64,000 nt of DNA, taken from Luscinia megarhynchos (Eukaryota > Chordata > Aves > Passeriformes > Turdidae). Positions 21,590-32,514 of this stretch are shown piece by piece. The translations under genes were made by a program, and so were the position numbers. Below the pieces are notes generated by a model that did not search any database, was not told the origin of the DNA, and was given only the letters and a program-made list of their open reading frames with translations. Where the stretch lies: assembly GCA_034336665.1 (NCBI GenBank), contig CM067585.1, forward strand, positions 2,107,001 to 2,171,000, read 5' to 3'. Numbering within the stretch: the first letter of the stretch is position 1; each line of letters begins with the position of its first letter.

Positions 21590-21875
21590 CAATGGACTGA
21601 AGTGGAAAATAAGCTCTTTTCCCATGGGAATTCATTACCCAAACTTTAACTGCTGCCGCTGAAAAGCCTCAATCCCTCAAAACCACAAGAGAAAGGGAAA
21701 AAAAAGAGCAAATACAAGAAGAAAGGCTGGGAAAAGCCGGGGCAGAAAACAAACCAAACCTACAGAATATGGAAATAAAACCCACCCAACTTTTTTTGCT
21801 ACAACAACAGACACTTTTTCAGGATTTTTATTTTCCACAGAAGAAATCCTCTGCCAGTCCAGGAATGACATGTTC
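21590..21875. promoter_or_regulatory. AT-rich island, candidate conserved non-coding element
   Basis: A single-copy purine-rich block (GAAAATAAGCTC, GAATTCATTACCC, GGAAATAAAACCC, GGATTTTTATTTTCC) between GC-rich flanks. No open frame or repeat. Confidence 0.4.
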
Positions 21876-23664
21876 ATTCCCAGCACCCCTTCCCCAGCTC
21901 CCACTTCCCTGCTCCCTGCCAAGGAGACACCCTGGAGATGGGCTCACAACCCTGGCTGGGCATCACCTTCTGACTGGCACTGGATGCTGAGAGGGAGAGC
22001 AAAATTCAGGGACGAGCCCCTTGATGCCCATCCCAAGGGGGTTCTCCATCTCTGGCACGGGAAGATGGCACACACTGAGTCCAGGATGGCAGGAGCAGCT
22101 GCAGCCCTGCCTGTGCTGGGGCTGTGCTCCCAGCGTGGGGTTTGTGTGCTCCCAGTGCCTGCTGGGGCTGGAACAATCCTGAACCAGGACCTTCATGCGT
22201 GCAGGGGGAGTTTCCTCGCTGCAAGGGAGGTCAGGCACTGAGCAGGCTGCCCGGGCAGTGCTGCAGAGCCCATCCCTGGTGTGCTCTGGGAACATGGTGG
22301 GGCTCAGTCAAAGCTTGGAGCTGATGGTCTCACAGGGTTTTCCCAAACTTCCTGACCCTGTGGGACCCAGCCCCTGGGATGGAGAGCAGGAGTGGCAGTG
22401 GGGGCTCAGGGCTGCAGCACCACCCCCTGCCCTTCCAAAGCCCTGAAGCACCCCGTGCCCTCCCTGCTCCACCCCACATTCCCTCCCCAGTGCCCCAAAA
22501 TCTCCTTTCCCACGGCTGCTGCGGGTTTCCTGCCCATTCCCTGTCTGCTCCCTGTCAGCAGCAGGGCCCCAGGGCTGGGGCACACGTCCCATGGGGCAGG
22601 TCCCACATTCCCAGGACATCCCAGTGGCGCTGGCCCAGCCTGGGCTGGCTTTTCTCTCCCCACAGCTGCAGGGATGGCTCTGCACTGCCATTTAAACACA
22701 AATGCTTGCAGTCTGCTCTGGGCACAGCTCCCCTGCCCGGGGCTCAGGGCTCAGGCACAGAGGAGGTTTGCCCATGTTCCCTGCAGGCTGTGCCCAAAAA
22801 CCTCTGCCCGGCTCGTGTCTGGTGCCCTGGAGAGGGGTGGGAGGAGAGGAAGGGGTGCCCTGGGGAAATGGGGGATTAGGGGCAAACCTTTCCCATTTAT
22901 TGCTCCTGTGGGCAGGAGGAGGTGCCCAGAGGCTCTGCCAGGACCTCAGTGCTCCTCACCATACTGGGGCTGGCCATGGTGGGAGCACTGGAAATGCCAC
23001 TCTGGTTCCCCTGCATGCCTTCGTTGGGCTCAGTGCCAGTCCCAGCCCAGCCCACCCTGAGCCCCTTCCATCCCTGCTCTGGCAGCGATTTGGAGGCTGT
23101 TTTATCATCTCACCTTCTCCAGAGAGACTTTCCCTCCAGAGCAGCAGCACACAGCCCCAGGCACCCAGAGCCCTTCATCCCTCACCCCATTTCCTCACGG
23201 ACCCAGCAGAGCTGCAGTCAGTCTGTCACAGAGAGTGGGGCAACACTTAACAGCCTCACCTGGAATTCAGACAGGCATTCCCCACTGCCCTGCTCCTTCC
23301 ATCCCCTCCCTGCTGGCTCCCTCCTCCTGCCCTTCACCCAGGCCTGTGGCTGCACCTCCCTCCTGTCCCCATGTCCCCTCCCCACACGAGGGTGCTTTCC
23401 CCTGTAAGCACAAATCACACCCCTGCAGCCCACGGGGGCTTTTCTGTGGGTCTGTCCGGGGAGTGCTTTTGGGCAGAGGATGGGAATAGCCCTGAACTGT
23501 CTGAGGGCTGGAGAGACCTTCAGGGTAGGAAGTGACTGGGGTGCAGCCCTGATGGGACATCCCAGGGAGCTGGGGGAAGGTGGCACGGGCTGCCAGCTGT
23601 GTCCCCTCTACTCCTGTGTGGATCCTCTTCTCACCATCTCCCACCCCCTCTCCCTGCTGCTTCT
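21876..23664. other. Long unassigned single-copy spacer
   Basis: About 1.8 kb with no array, CR1 or LTR that I recognise. Several mid-sized frames are open on plus (up to 222 codons) and minus, but they overlap in all phases and show no domain or splice context. I see no gene here. Confidence 0.35.
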
Positions 23665-24272
23665 CCCTCGTGTCCCTCTCCATCATCCCCTTCCCTCTTT
23701 GTCATCCCCTTCCCTCTTTGTCATCCCCTTCCCTCTCCATCATCCCCTTCCCTCTCCATCATCCCTTTCCCTCTTCATCATCCCCTTCCCTGTCCATCAT
23801 CCCATTCCTTCTTTATCATCCCATTCCTTCTTTATCATCCCTTTCCCTCTCCATCATCCCCTTCCCTGTCCATCATCCCCTTCCCTCTCCATCATCCCAT
23901 TCCTTCTTTATCATCCCATTCCTTCTTTATCATCCCTTTCCCTCTCCATCATCCAATCTCCTCTCCATCATCCCCTTCCCTCTTCATCTTCCCTTTCCCT
24001 CTCCATCATCCAATTTCCCCTCCATCATCCCATTCTTTATCATCCTATTCCCTCCTCATTCTCCCTTTCCCTTTCCATCATCCAATTTCCTCTCCATCAT
24101 CCCCTCCCCTCTCCATCATCCCTTACTCTCTCCATCCTCTCTTTTTCTATTCACCTCCTTCCTTTTCCACCATCCATCTCCACCTCCATCACCACCTCCC
24201 CTATCCGTCATCCCGTTCCCTCTTTATCATGCCTCTCCCTCTCCGTCCCCCCGTTCCCACTCCATCATTCCT
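23665..24272. repeat. 19-bp CCATCATCCC pyrimidine array
   Basis: About 31 copies of a 19-bp unit, TTCCCTCTCCATCATCCCC with TTTGTCATCC and TTTATCATCC variants, degrading to the right. One strand is almost pure pyrimidine, so triplex (H-DNA) structure is possible. The Ser/Pro/Leu/Ile frames of about 300 codons are artefacts. Confidence 0.95.
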
Positions 24273-24274
24273 TC

Positions 24275-24412
24275 TCGCTCTCTTCTCCCGGCGCCTCCCG
24301 CTGCCAGCGCAGCTCCTCCGGGCGGGAGGGGCCGGGCCGGGGAACGGGAGCAGCGGCATCGGCAGCACGGCGGCGACTGCGGGGAGGAGAGGAGCAGAGC
24401 AGGAGTTTCAGA
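24275..24412. promoter_or_regulatory. Small CpG-rich patch
   Basis: Dense CpGs (CTCCGGGCGGGAGGGGCC, GCATCGGCAGCACGGCGGCG) just before an AT-rich conserved-looking island. It could be a small CpG island promoter for an unannotated non-coding transcript, or simply GC-rich sequence. Confidence 0.32.
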
Positions 24413-24424
24413 GCTCCCCCCCCG

Positions 24425-24830
24425 GTTGCTTGCAAGGAGTTAAGTCTGTGATGTGTTGCGTGAGCTCTGATGAGAAGCTGCCTGACATGCAGAGCTGCAA
24501 TAATGAAACGTAATACACATTAATAGGACCTCCCTCTGCGTGATTGCTTCTGCTCCACTGGCCCCATTGAAGATTTCACTTTTCTTTCAACAGTCAGAAT
24601 AACAGAATGTGACATTAAGTCTTTTACATGCAGCAATTTATTTTAAAATATTGGGGCACTCAAAACAGTATCCAGAATGTTAAATAAGATATGCATGAGA
24701 TGGAAATCAGAGCAGCACCGCAGTGAGCAGACAGGAGTCAGGCAGAGCCCCTCGCAGGATAAGCAGCTCCTCTTTTTTTCTTCTTAATTGCTGTTTAAGG
24801 CACAAATAAATGGCCAAGTTGGAGAGAGCT
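24425..24830. promoter_or_regulatory. ~400-bp AT-rich island, strong enhancer candidate
   Basis: Non-repetitive sequence with GCAATAATGAAACG, ACACATTAATAGGACC, TCAACAGTCAGAATAAC, GCAATTTATTTTAAAATA, AAGATATGCATGAG and CTTAATTGCTGTTTAAGG. No coding frame. Composition and motif wording match vertebrate conserved developmental non-coding elements. The target gene is unknown. Confidence 0.5.
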
Positions 24831-24909
24831 CTGCAGTGCAGCCCACCTGATCCTCTGAGCTCACAGGTCCACGTGGGGAACCAACAGCCACTGTTCCCAC
24901 CTGTCCCAA

Positions 24910-25166
24910 GGCCAGGGGGGTGGCACAAAACCCCTCCAGGCAGCCCAGGCCAGTGACACAGCACCAGCCCTGCCCAGGGGGGTGACACAAAACCCCTCCA
25001 GGCAGCCCAGGCCAGTGACACAGCACCAGCCCTGCCCGGGGGGTGACACAAAACCCCTCCAGGCAGCCCAGGCCAGTGACACAGCACCAGCCCTGCCCAG
25101 GGGGTGACACAAAACCCCTCCAGGCAGCCCAGGCCAGTGACACAGCACCAGCCCTGCCTCAGGGCA
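24910..25166. repeat. 61-bp minisatellite, four copies
   Basis: GACACAAAACCCCTCCAGGC recurs with spacings of 62, 61 and 61 (starts near 24922, 24984, 25045, 25106). Each unit also holds GGCCAGTGACACAGCACC. The copies are almost identical, suggesting recent amplification. Confidence 0.95.
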
Positions 25167-25202
25167 AGGAGGGCTTGGGCACGGCTCTCGTGCACGTGTG
25201 GG

Positions 25203-25785
25203 ACCAGAGATCAGAGAGTCATGGAGTCATGGAATCAGAGAGTCAGAGAGTCATGGAGTCATGGAGTAATGGAATCAGAGAGTCATGGAATCAGAGTCAG
25301 AGAATCATGAAATCAGAATCAGAGAGAGTCAGAGAGTCATGGAGTCATGGAATCAGAAGGTCAGAGAATCAGAGAATCAGAGACTCATGGAATCAGAGAG
25401 TCATGGAATCATGGAAACAGAGAGTCATGGAATCAGAGTCAGAGAATCATGGAATCAGAGTCAGAGAATCAGAGAGTCAGAGAATCAGAGAGTCATGGAA
25501 TCAGAGAGTCATGGAATCATGGAAACAGAGAATCAGAGAATCAGAGAATCATGGAATCAGAGAGTCAGAGAGTTAGAGAATATGGAATCAGAGAATCAGA
25601 GAGTCATGGAATCAGAGAATCAGGAGAATCAGAAACAGAGACTCATGGAATCAGAGAATCATGGAATCAGAGAGTGGGACTCAGAGAATCATGGAATCAG
25701 AGAACCATGGAATCAGAATCAGAGACTCAAGGAATCAGAGAATGGGAATCAGAGAGTCAGAGAATCAGAGAATCATAGAATCATG
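25203..25785. repeat. Giant expansion of a CR1 3' tail (GAATCAGAGAGTCATG-type)
   Basis: About 580 bp of 8-10-bp words such as GAATCAGAG, AGTCATGG and AATCATGG. The array leads directly into GAATCATAGAATCATGGAAT and then the CR1 3' end at about 25770. CR1 ends in a short octamer microsatellite (ATTCTATG on its own strand, CATAGAAT here), so the array is that tail expanded some tens of times. Glu-Ser-Glu-Asn-His-Gly frames are artefacts. Confidence 0.9.
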
Positions 25786-26050
25786 GAATGGGTTGGGTTG
25801 AGAGGGAAAGGGACTTTAGAGATCATCTCGTTCTACCCCCTGCCCTGGCAGGGACACCTCCCACTATCCCAGGTTGCTCCAAGCCCCATCCAGCCTTGGA
25901 CACTGCCAGGGATGGAGCAGCCACAGCATCTCTGGGCACCCTGTGCCAGGACCTCCCCACCCTCCCAGGGAACAATTCCTTCCCAATATCCCATCCATCT
26001 GCCCTCTGCAGTTTCCCCCAGTGCTGTGGAAAGGCTCCAGACAACTTCTC
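25770..26050 (-). mobile_element. CR1 LINE 3' fragment attached to the expanded tail
   Basis: On plus: GAATGGGTTGGGTTGAGAGG, GGACTTTAGAGATCATCTCG, CACCTCCCACTATCCCAGG, GCTCCAAGCCCCATCCAGCC, and so on to AGTGCTGTGGAAAGGCTCC. Antisense CR1 3' end in good order. Confidence 0.92.
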
Positions 26051-26164
26051 CAGGGCACAGCACAGCCTGAAGTGACTCCAGATGCCACTGGAGGGAGGGC
26101 AGAATCAGCCCAGGGCTTGCTCTGCTGTTTCAGGCTGCACATACACAGTGAAGTGTTTTCAGAA

Positions 26165-26396
26165 CAGCTCTGAAGGACAAAAGCTTCAAGCTGAAGGAGA
26201 GGAGGTTTGGACGGAGCATCAGGGAGCAATCCTCCCCAGGTGTGGCCCTGGCACAGCAGAGCTGTGGCTGCCAGGGTCCCAGGCCAGGCTGGACAGGGCT
26301 TGGAGCCCCCTGGGGCAGTGGGAGGTGTCCCTGCCAGGGCAGGGGTGGCACTGGATGGGATTGCAGGTCCCAAACCATTCTGGGATTCTGTGACCC
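26165..26396 (+). mobile_element. CR1 LINE 3' fragment, inverted relative to its neighbour
   Basis: CTTCAAGCTGAAGGAGAGG, CTGGACAGGGCTTGGAGCCC, GCAGTGGGAGGTGTCCCTGC, and the end CAAACCATTCTGGGATTCTG. It lies about 115 bp from the minus-strand CR1 at 25770-26050, with both 3' ends outward. Transcripts across the pair could fold into a hairpin. Confidence 0.9.
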
Positions 26397-26450
26397 CTGA
26401 TTTCTGCCTCAGTCCTGCCCATCCTCTGAGCCCCCCAGGACAGCCCCTCA

Positions 26451-26655
26451 CTCTGATTTCCATGAGGATCACTGGAAATCCCTCATTCTGATTTCCATGA
26501 GGAACAGTGGAAATCCCTCATTCTGATTTCCACGAGGATCAGTGGAAATCCCTCACTCTGATTTCCATGAGGATCACTGGAAATCCCTCACTCTGATTTC
26601 CACGAGGATCAGTGGAAATCCCTCACTCTGATTTCCACGAGAATCACTGGAAATC
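26451..26655. repeat. 35-bp array of six hairpin units
   Basis: Units start GATTTCCA at 26455, 26490, 26525, 26560, 26595 and 26630, a period of exactly 35. Each unit is GATTTCCA, a 10-nt loop, then TGGAAATC, which is a perfect 8-bp inverted repeat. The loops differ (TGAGGATCAC, TGAGGAACAG, CGAGGATCAG, CGAGAATCAC), but all twelve arms are identical. TGGAAAT also matches the NFAT core GGAAA. Confidence 0.95.
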
Positions 26656-26985
26656 CTCTGTCCTGTCACACCAGACACCCAATTTTCTTACTGCACCTGC
26701 AGCAAAACGACTTCATCCCTAAAGCCACCAGAGCTGTGCCTGCCAGCAGCTGGCACTGCCCTGGTGACAGGGGCTGGTGTCACTGCAGGCTGAGTGGCAG
26801 CTCCCCCCGAGCTACCCAGGGGTGACAGTGGCTCTTTGGCTGGGCACTTCAGTCTCTGCCTGCCCCTGTGCCAAGGCTGCAGAGCCCTGGCAGGGCCCAT
26901 CCCTGCACACCTGCCTTGTGCCAGAGGGTGCATGTGTGCCTGCCCCAGTGCCAGCCTCTGCTGCTGGGGCTCAGGTCGGGTGGGC
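26656..26985. other. Unassigned spacer
   Basis: Single-copy DNA between the hairpin array and the ~82-bp array. No supported feature. Confidence 0.35.
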
Positions 26986-28792
26986 ACAGCTCCTGGTGCT
27001 CAGGGCACCCCAGAGCCCGGTGCCAGGGCACAGAGACAGTGTGACAGACAGCACCCACCCCTGGGCACAGCTCCTGGTGCTCAGCCCCCCTGGGCACAGC
27101 TCCTGGTGCTCAGAACAACCCCAGAGCCCGGTGCCAGGGCACAGGGACAGTGTGACAGACAGCACCCACCCCTGGGCACAGCTCCTGGTGCTCAGGGCAC
27201 CCCAGAGCCCGGTGACAGGGCACAAGGACAGTGTGACAGACAGCACCCACCCCTCCTGGGCACAGCTCCTGGTGCTCAGGGCACCCCAGAGCCCGGTGCC
27301 ATGGCACAGGGACAGTGTGACAGACAGCACCCAGCCCTGGGCACAGCTCCTGGTGCTCAGGGCACCCCAGAGCCCGGTGTCACAGCACAGGGACAGTGTG
27401 ACAGACAGCACCCAGCCCTGGGCACAGCTCCTGGTGCTCAGGGCACCCCAGAGCCAGTGCCCGGGGCACAGGGACAGGACAGTGTGACAGACAGCACCCA
27501 GCCCCTGGGCACAGCTCCTGGTGCTCAGGGCACCCCCAGAGCCTAGTGCCGGGGCACAGGGACAGTGTGACAGACAGCACCCACCCCTGGGCACAGCTCC
27601 TGGTGCTCAGCCCCCCTGGGCACAGCTCCTGGTGCTCAGAACAACCCCAGAGCCCGGTGCCAGGGGCACAGGGACAGTGTGACAGACAGCACCCACCCCT
27701 GGGCACAGCTCCTGGTGCTCAGGGCACCCCAGAAACCCGGTGTCACAGCACAGGGACAGTGTGACAGACAGCACCCAGCCCTGGGCACAGCTCCTGGTGC
27801 TCAGGGCACCCCAGAGCCCGGTGTCACAGCACAGGGACAGTGTGACAGACAGCACCCAGCCCCCCTGGGCACAGCTCCTGGTGCTCAGGGCACCCCAGAG
27901 CCCGGTGCCAGGGCACAGGGACAGGACAGTGTGACAGACAGCACCCAGCCCCTGGGCACAGCTCCTGGTGCTCAGGGCACCCCAGAGCCCGGTGCCAGGG
28001 CACAAGGACAGTGTGACAGACAGCACCCATCCCCCTGGGCACAGCTCCTGGTGCTCAGGGCACCCCAGAGCCCGGTGCCAGGGCACAGGGACAGTGTGAC
28101 AGACAGCACCCACCCCTCCTGGGCACAGCTCCTGGTGCTCAGGGCACCCCAGAGCCCGGTGCCACAGCACAGGGACAGTGTGACAGACAGCACCCATCCC
28201 CCCTGGGCACAGCTCCTGGTGCTCAGGGCACCCCAGAGCCCGGTGTCACAGCACAGGGACAGTGTGACAGACAGCACCCAGCCCTGGGCACAGCTCCTGG
28301 TGCTCAGAACAACCCCAGAGCCCGGTGCCATGGCACAGGGACAGTGTGACAGACAGCACCCAGCCCCCTGGGCACAGCTCCTGGTGCTCAGGGCACCCCA
28401 GAGCCCGATGCCAGGGCACAGGGACAGTGTGACAGACAGCACCCACCCCCCCTGGGCACAGCTCCTGGTGCTCAGGGCACCCCAGAGCCCGGTGCCAGGG
28501 CACAGGACAGTGTGACAGACAGCACCCACCCCTCCTGGGCACAGCTCCTGGTGCTCAGGGCACCCCAGAGCCCGGTGCCAGGGCACAGGGACAGTGTGAC
28601 AGACAGCACCCACCCTCCTGGGCACAGCTCCTGGTGCTCAGGGCACCCCAGAGCCCGGTGTCACAGCACAGGGACAGTGTGACAGACAGCACCCACCCTT
28701 CCTGGGCACAGCTCCTGGTGCTCAGGGCACCCCAGAGCCCGGTGCCAGGGCACAGGGACAGTGTGACAGACAGCACCCACCCCCCTGGGGTC
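26986..28792. repeat. ~82-bp minisatellite, about 23 copies, 1.8 kb
   Basis: Each unit has CACAGCTCCTGGTGCTCAGG, CACCCCAGAGCCCGGTGCC and GACAGTGTGACAGACAGCAC. Spacing is 81-86 bp, with small indels in C-runs. A shortened half unit (CTCAGCCCCCCTGGGCACAG) occurs twice, near 27085 and 27610, each time followed by the rare CAGAACAACCCC variant. This points to duplication of a block of about 530 bp inside the array. Frames up to 278 codons are artefacts. Confidence 0.97.
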
Positions 28793-29228
28793 ACAGGGTG
28801 GCTCCAAGGAGGATCCCGGAGAGCCCAGCTGTCTGTCCCCGGGAGCTGAAGAGTTCCTGGCACACCTGCCCCTCTCCCCTGCCCCGGGCAGAGCTGGGGC
28901 TCTCAGATCGCTCAGAGCACATCCTGCATTGTCCCCAGTCCCCTGCCAAGCCTGAGGCTGGGTCAGAGCCCCCAGGGAGGGGCTGAGGATGGAGCTGGTG
29001 CCCCCTGCCCAGCACCCCTTCCCCAGGGTGAGGGATGTGAGTCCCCCTGACCTGGGGACTCATCTGCACATCCCACAGATCCCACGGCCCCCCCGCCCTG
29101 GCTGTCCCCACGTGCCCTCTGCTGGCTCAAAGCAGGGCTGGGGACAAGGCCAGGCCCCCCGGGGTGTCACAGCAGCAGGGCTGGGCTGGGAGCCTTGGCT
29201 CCTGCTCCAGCCCCCGGCCCCGGGCAGT
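28793..29228. other. Unassigned spacer
   Basis: GC-rich, single-copy. No gene, AT island or mobile element recognised. Confidence 0.35.
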
Positions 29229-29982
29229 GGCACCAGCCTGTCCCTGGAGTGTCCCTGCAGTGTCACAGTGGCACCAGCCCGTCCCTGGAGTGTCCCTGCA
29301 GTGTCACTGTGTCCCCAGCCTGTCCCTGCAGAGTCCCCACGGTGTCCCCACAGTGTCACAGTGGCACCAGCCTGTCCCTGCAGGGTCCCTGCAGTGTCAC
29401 TGTGTCCTCAGCCTGTCACTGCAGTGTCCCCACAGTGTCACAGTGGCACCAGCCTGTCCCTGCAGTGTCCCTGCAGTGTCACTGTGTCCCCAGCCTGTCC
29501 CTGCAGGGACCCTACAGTGTCCCCACAGTGTCCCTACAGTGTCACAGTGGCACCAGCCTGTCCCTGCAGTGTCCTTGCAGTGTCCCTGCAGTGTCCCTGC
29601 AGGGTCCCCACAGTGTCACTGTGTCCCCAGCCTGTCCCTGCAGTGTCCCCAGTGTCACAGTGCTACTAGCCTGTCCTCACAGTGCCCCCACAGTGTCCCT
29701 GCACTGTCCCCAGAGTGCCCCCACAGTGTCCCCACAGTGTCACAGTGTCCCCAGCCTGTCCCTGCAGTGTCCCTGCAGTGTCACAGTGTCACTGTGTCCC
29801 CAGCCTGTCCCTGCAGTGTCCCAGTGTCACTGGCTACTAGCCTGTCCTCACAGTGCCCCCGCAGTGTCCCTGCAGTGTCCCCAGTGTCACAGTGGCACCA
29901 GCCTGTCCTCACAGTGCCCCCGCAGTGTCCCTGCAGTGTCCCCAGAGTGCCCCCACAGTGTCCCTGCAGTGTCCCAGGCCCT
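29229..29982. repeat. 11-bp GTCCCTGCAGT-based compound array
   Basis: Built from GTCCCTGCAGT and GTCCCCACAGT words, interspersed with GTCACAGTGGCACCAGCCT and GTCACTGTGTCCCCAGCCT, forming irregular units of 43-100 bp. Many PstI sites (CTGCAG). Cys/Ser/Val/Pro frames of about 300 codons are artefacts. Confidence 0.94.
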
Positions 29983-30159
29983 GTGAGGCTCAGGGCAGGT
30001 CCCCTCCCGGTGACACCGGCAGGGCAGTGCTGTCACCACCCGGCACAGCAGCCCCCAGCTCAGTGCACTGGGGAGCAGGACAGGAGCTCTGGGCAGTGCC
30101 ACTAGGGTGCCCTGGGGCTGTGCTGCCACTGCTGCCCTGTGCCCTGAGCCAGCCTGCCA

Positions 30160-30505
30160 TGCCTGCCCTGCCAGCCCAGCCCCGCTGCCCTGCCCTGCCC
30201 TGCCCAGCCCTGCCCTGCCCCAGCCCTGCCCGGCCCTGCCCTGCTGCCCAGCCTGCCGGCCCAGCCCTGCCCAGCTGCCCGCCCTGCCCTGCCCGGCCCT
30301 GCCAGCCCTGCCCGCCCAGCCCGGCCCTGCCAGCTGCCTGCCCAGCCCTGCCAGCCCCTGCCCTGCCCAGCCCTGCCAGCTGCCCAGCCCTGCCTGCCCT
30401 GCCCTGCCCGTGCCAGCCCTGCCCTGCCAGCCCTGCCCAGCCCAGCCCTGCCCTGCCAGCCCCTGCCCAGCCCAGCCCAGCCCTGCCAGCCCTGCCCTCC
30501 AGAGC
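30160..30505. repeat. CCCTGCC/CAGCCCTGCC simple array
   Basis: About 345 bp of 5- and 10-bp words (CCTGC, CCAGC, CCGGC). The complementary strand reads GGGCAGGGCTGGCAGGG, with G-quadruplex potential. It resembles the pentamer array at 8 kb but uses CCCTG rather than CAGCC. Confidence 0.92.
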
Positions 30506-30599
30506 CCTTCCCACGGAGAAAGCCCAGCCCAGCCTGCCGGGGGCCGGGGATGTGCTGCTGTCCTTCCTGCCTCCCTCCCAGAGCCAGGCTTGTCCCCGT

Positions 30600-30715
30600 G
30601 CCAGCCTCACTTCAGCGTTATTCTAATTTAGGGAACTGATGCAAAAGGCTCTCCTGGCAGCCCAGCTTGGCTTGGGTCGGGGTTATTCTGGTTTAGCTTC
30701 AGTCATCTGAGGACA
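30600..30715. promoter_or_regulatory. Small conserved-looking island
   Basis: CAGCGTTATTCTAATTTAGG and GGGTTATTCTGGTTTAGC form a loosely repeated pair about 60 bp apart in otherwise GC-rich DNA. Possible short enhancer. Weak support. Confidence 0.3.
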
Positions 30716-30844
30716 GGTCACGCTCCAGCCCAGCCTGTCTCTGCAGGGCAGGGGCGTGTGAGGGGTCCTTGGGGCGGGTCAAGGAGAGCTTGGGGGGGCA
30801 CAGAGCCCCCAGGAAAACTGCCCAGGGCTCCAGCCGCAGTTTGG

Positions 30845-31168
30845 GAACATCCCCAGCCCAGCACACGCACCCTGCTGCCCGGGGATGCTCTCTGAGCTGG
30901 GGAGGGCTGGCACAAGCCCTGCTGGAGACATCCCCAGCCCAGCACCACTGCCCTGCTGCTCGGGGGATGCTCCCTGAGCTGGGGAGGGGCTGCAGCCTAC
31001 TGGTGACATCCCAGCCCAGCACACGCACCCTGCTCCCCGGGGATGCTCCCTGAGTGGGGAGGGCTGGCACAAGCCCTGCTGGTGACATCCCCAGCCCAGC
31101 ACACGCACCCTGCTGCTCGGGGATGCTCCCTGAGCTGGGGAGGGCTGGCACAAGCCCTGCTGGTGACA
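30845..31168. repeat. ~80-bp minisatellite, four copies
   Basis: GGGATGCTCCCTGAGCTGGG recurs near 30882, 30964, 31040 and 31122, together with CATCCCCAGCCCAGCACACG. The third copy is shortened (CCTGAGTGGGG). Confidence 0.93.
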
Positions 31169-32514
31169 TCCCCGTCCTGCCCACCCAGAACAGCAGGCTC
31201 TGCTCTGCTCTGCTGTCCCTCCCCCTTGGCAGGTCCCTGCAGCTCACTGGGGCAGGACTGCCCTCCAGAAGGGCTGCCTGGAGCTCACCCTCTCCTCCCT
31301 GCAGCTGGGAGAGGCTGGCACTGGCGTCTGCCTTCCCCTGCTGCTGCCACCACTCACCCCGTGGGACACAGTGGGACGGGGCAGCAGCAGGCAGAGGGGC
31401 TGTGGCATCCAGGAACATCTGCAGAGAGGTGGAAATGGTCCCCTGCAGCACCCAGCTGCCCAAAAATGGGGCTGGGGACTGGTGCAGGGCGTGCAGGTGT
31501 GCCCTGGGTGCCCAGCTCACCTCTGGCACATCCTGGCACAGCCCCGGTGTGACCAGCCCAGCCCCAGGGCCACACTCTCTGTGCAGTGAACTGGATGTGC
31601 CCAGCAGAGCTGCTGCAAACTGAGGCCAAACCCGAGTGCCCTGAGTCCCAGGGAATTCCCTGAGCTCCAGAGAGAAGTGCTGAGTCCAAGCTGCCCCCTG
31701 GGCACGGCTCAGTGCCCACGCCGTCTCCTCTCTGTCCCGGAGCCGGCCAGCGCAGGGTGGGGCTGTGCCAGCGCTGGGCTCTGTGCACTGGCACCACAGG
31801 GCCACAGGCTGCTCTCCCAGCACAAACCATCTCTCCCAGCACAACTGCCCAGCTCGTCCTGAGCCCAGCACGCCCTGGGAGCCCCAGTCTCGTGCTGGGG
31901 AGGCAGAGCAGGGCTGCCCAAACCCCAGCTCGGCGGCTGCGGGATCCTGTGTGATGTGTCCCGGCCGGGACACTGGGTGGCTGTGCAGGGATCAGCTCTC
32001 AGCCCGAGGAACGTGCTTTTCCTCGCATTTGAGCGTGAGGGTGCTTCCTGCACTCCCTGGCGTTCCGTCACGTTGGAGAGCAGCCCTGCCGAGCCCTGGC
32101 TCTCATTTAGCTGCAGCCACAACTCCCTGAGCTGTGGGAGCTCAGCACGTGTGCTCTGCAAAAGGGAAAGCAGCCCCGAGGGCTTGGCACCCTCAGGAGG
32201 CCCCCGAGGAGGGGGGACGGCAGGACAGTCCCCACGGCTGAGGAAGGAGCCACAGCAATGCCACCATGGAGCCAGCACGGCACAGCCACAGGAGGGGACT
32301 GTCCCACTGTGCCCCTCTGCTCGGTGCTGCTGCGGCCTCACCTCGAGGGCTGGGGCAGCTCTGGACACCACGACAAAAGAAGGATCCAAAGATATGACAG
32401 AACATCCAAAGGAGGGACACGAGGACGGTGAAGGGTCAGGAGGGGAGGCACAAGGAGCAGCTGAGGGCACTCGGTGTGTGCGGCTGGAGCAGAGCACCCT
32501 GAGGGCAGAGCTCA
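31169..32514. other. Unassigned single-copy spacer
   Basis: GC-rich, non-repetitive. A minus frame of 424 codons runs 30699-31973 through part of this, but it includes the 80-bp array and lacks domain content. I see no supportable gene. Confidence 0.35.
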
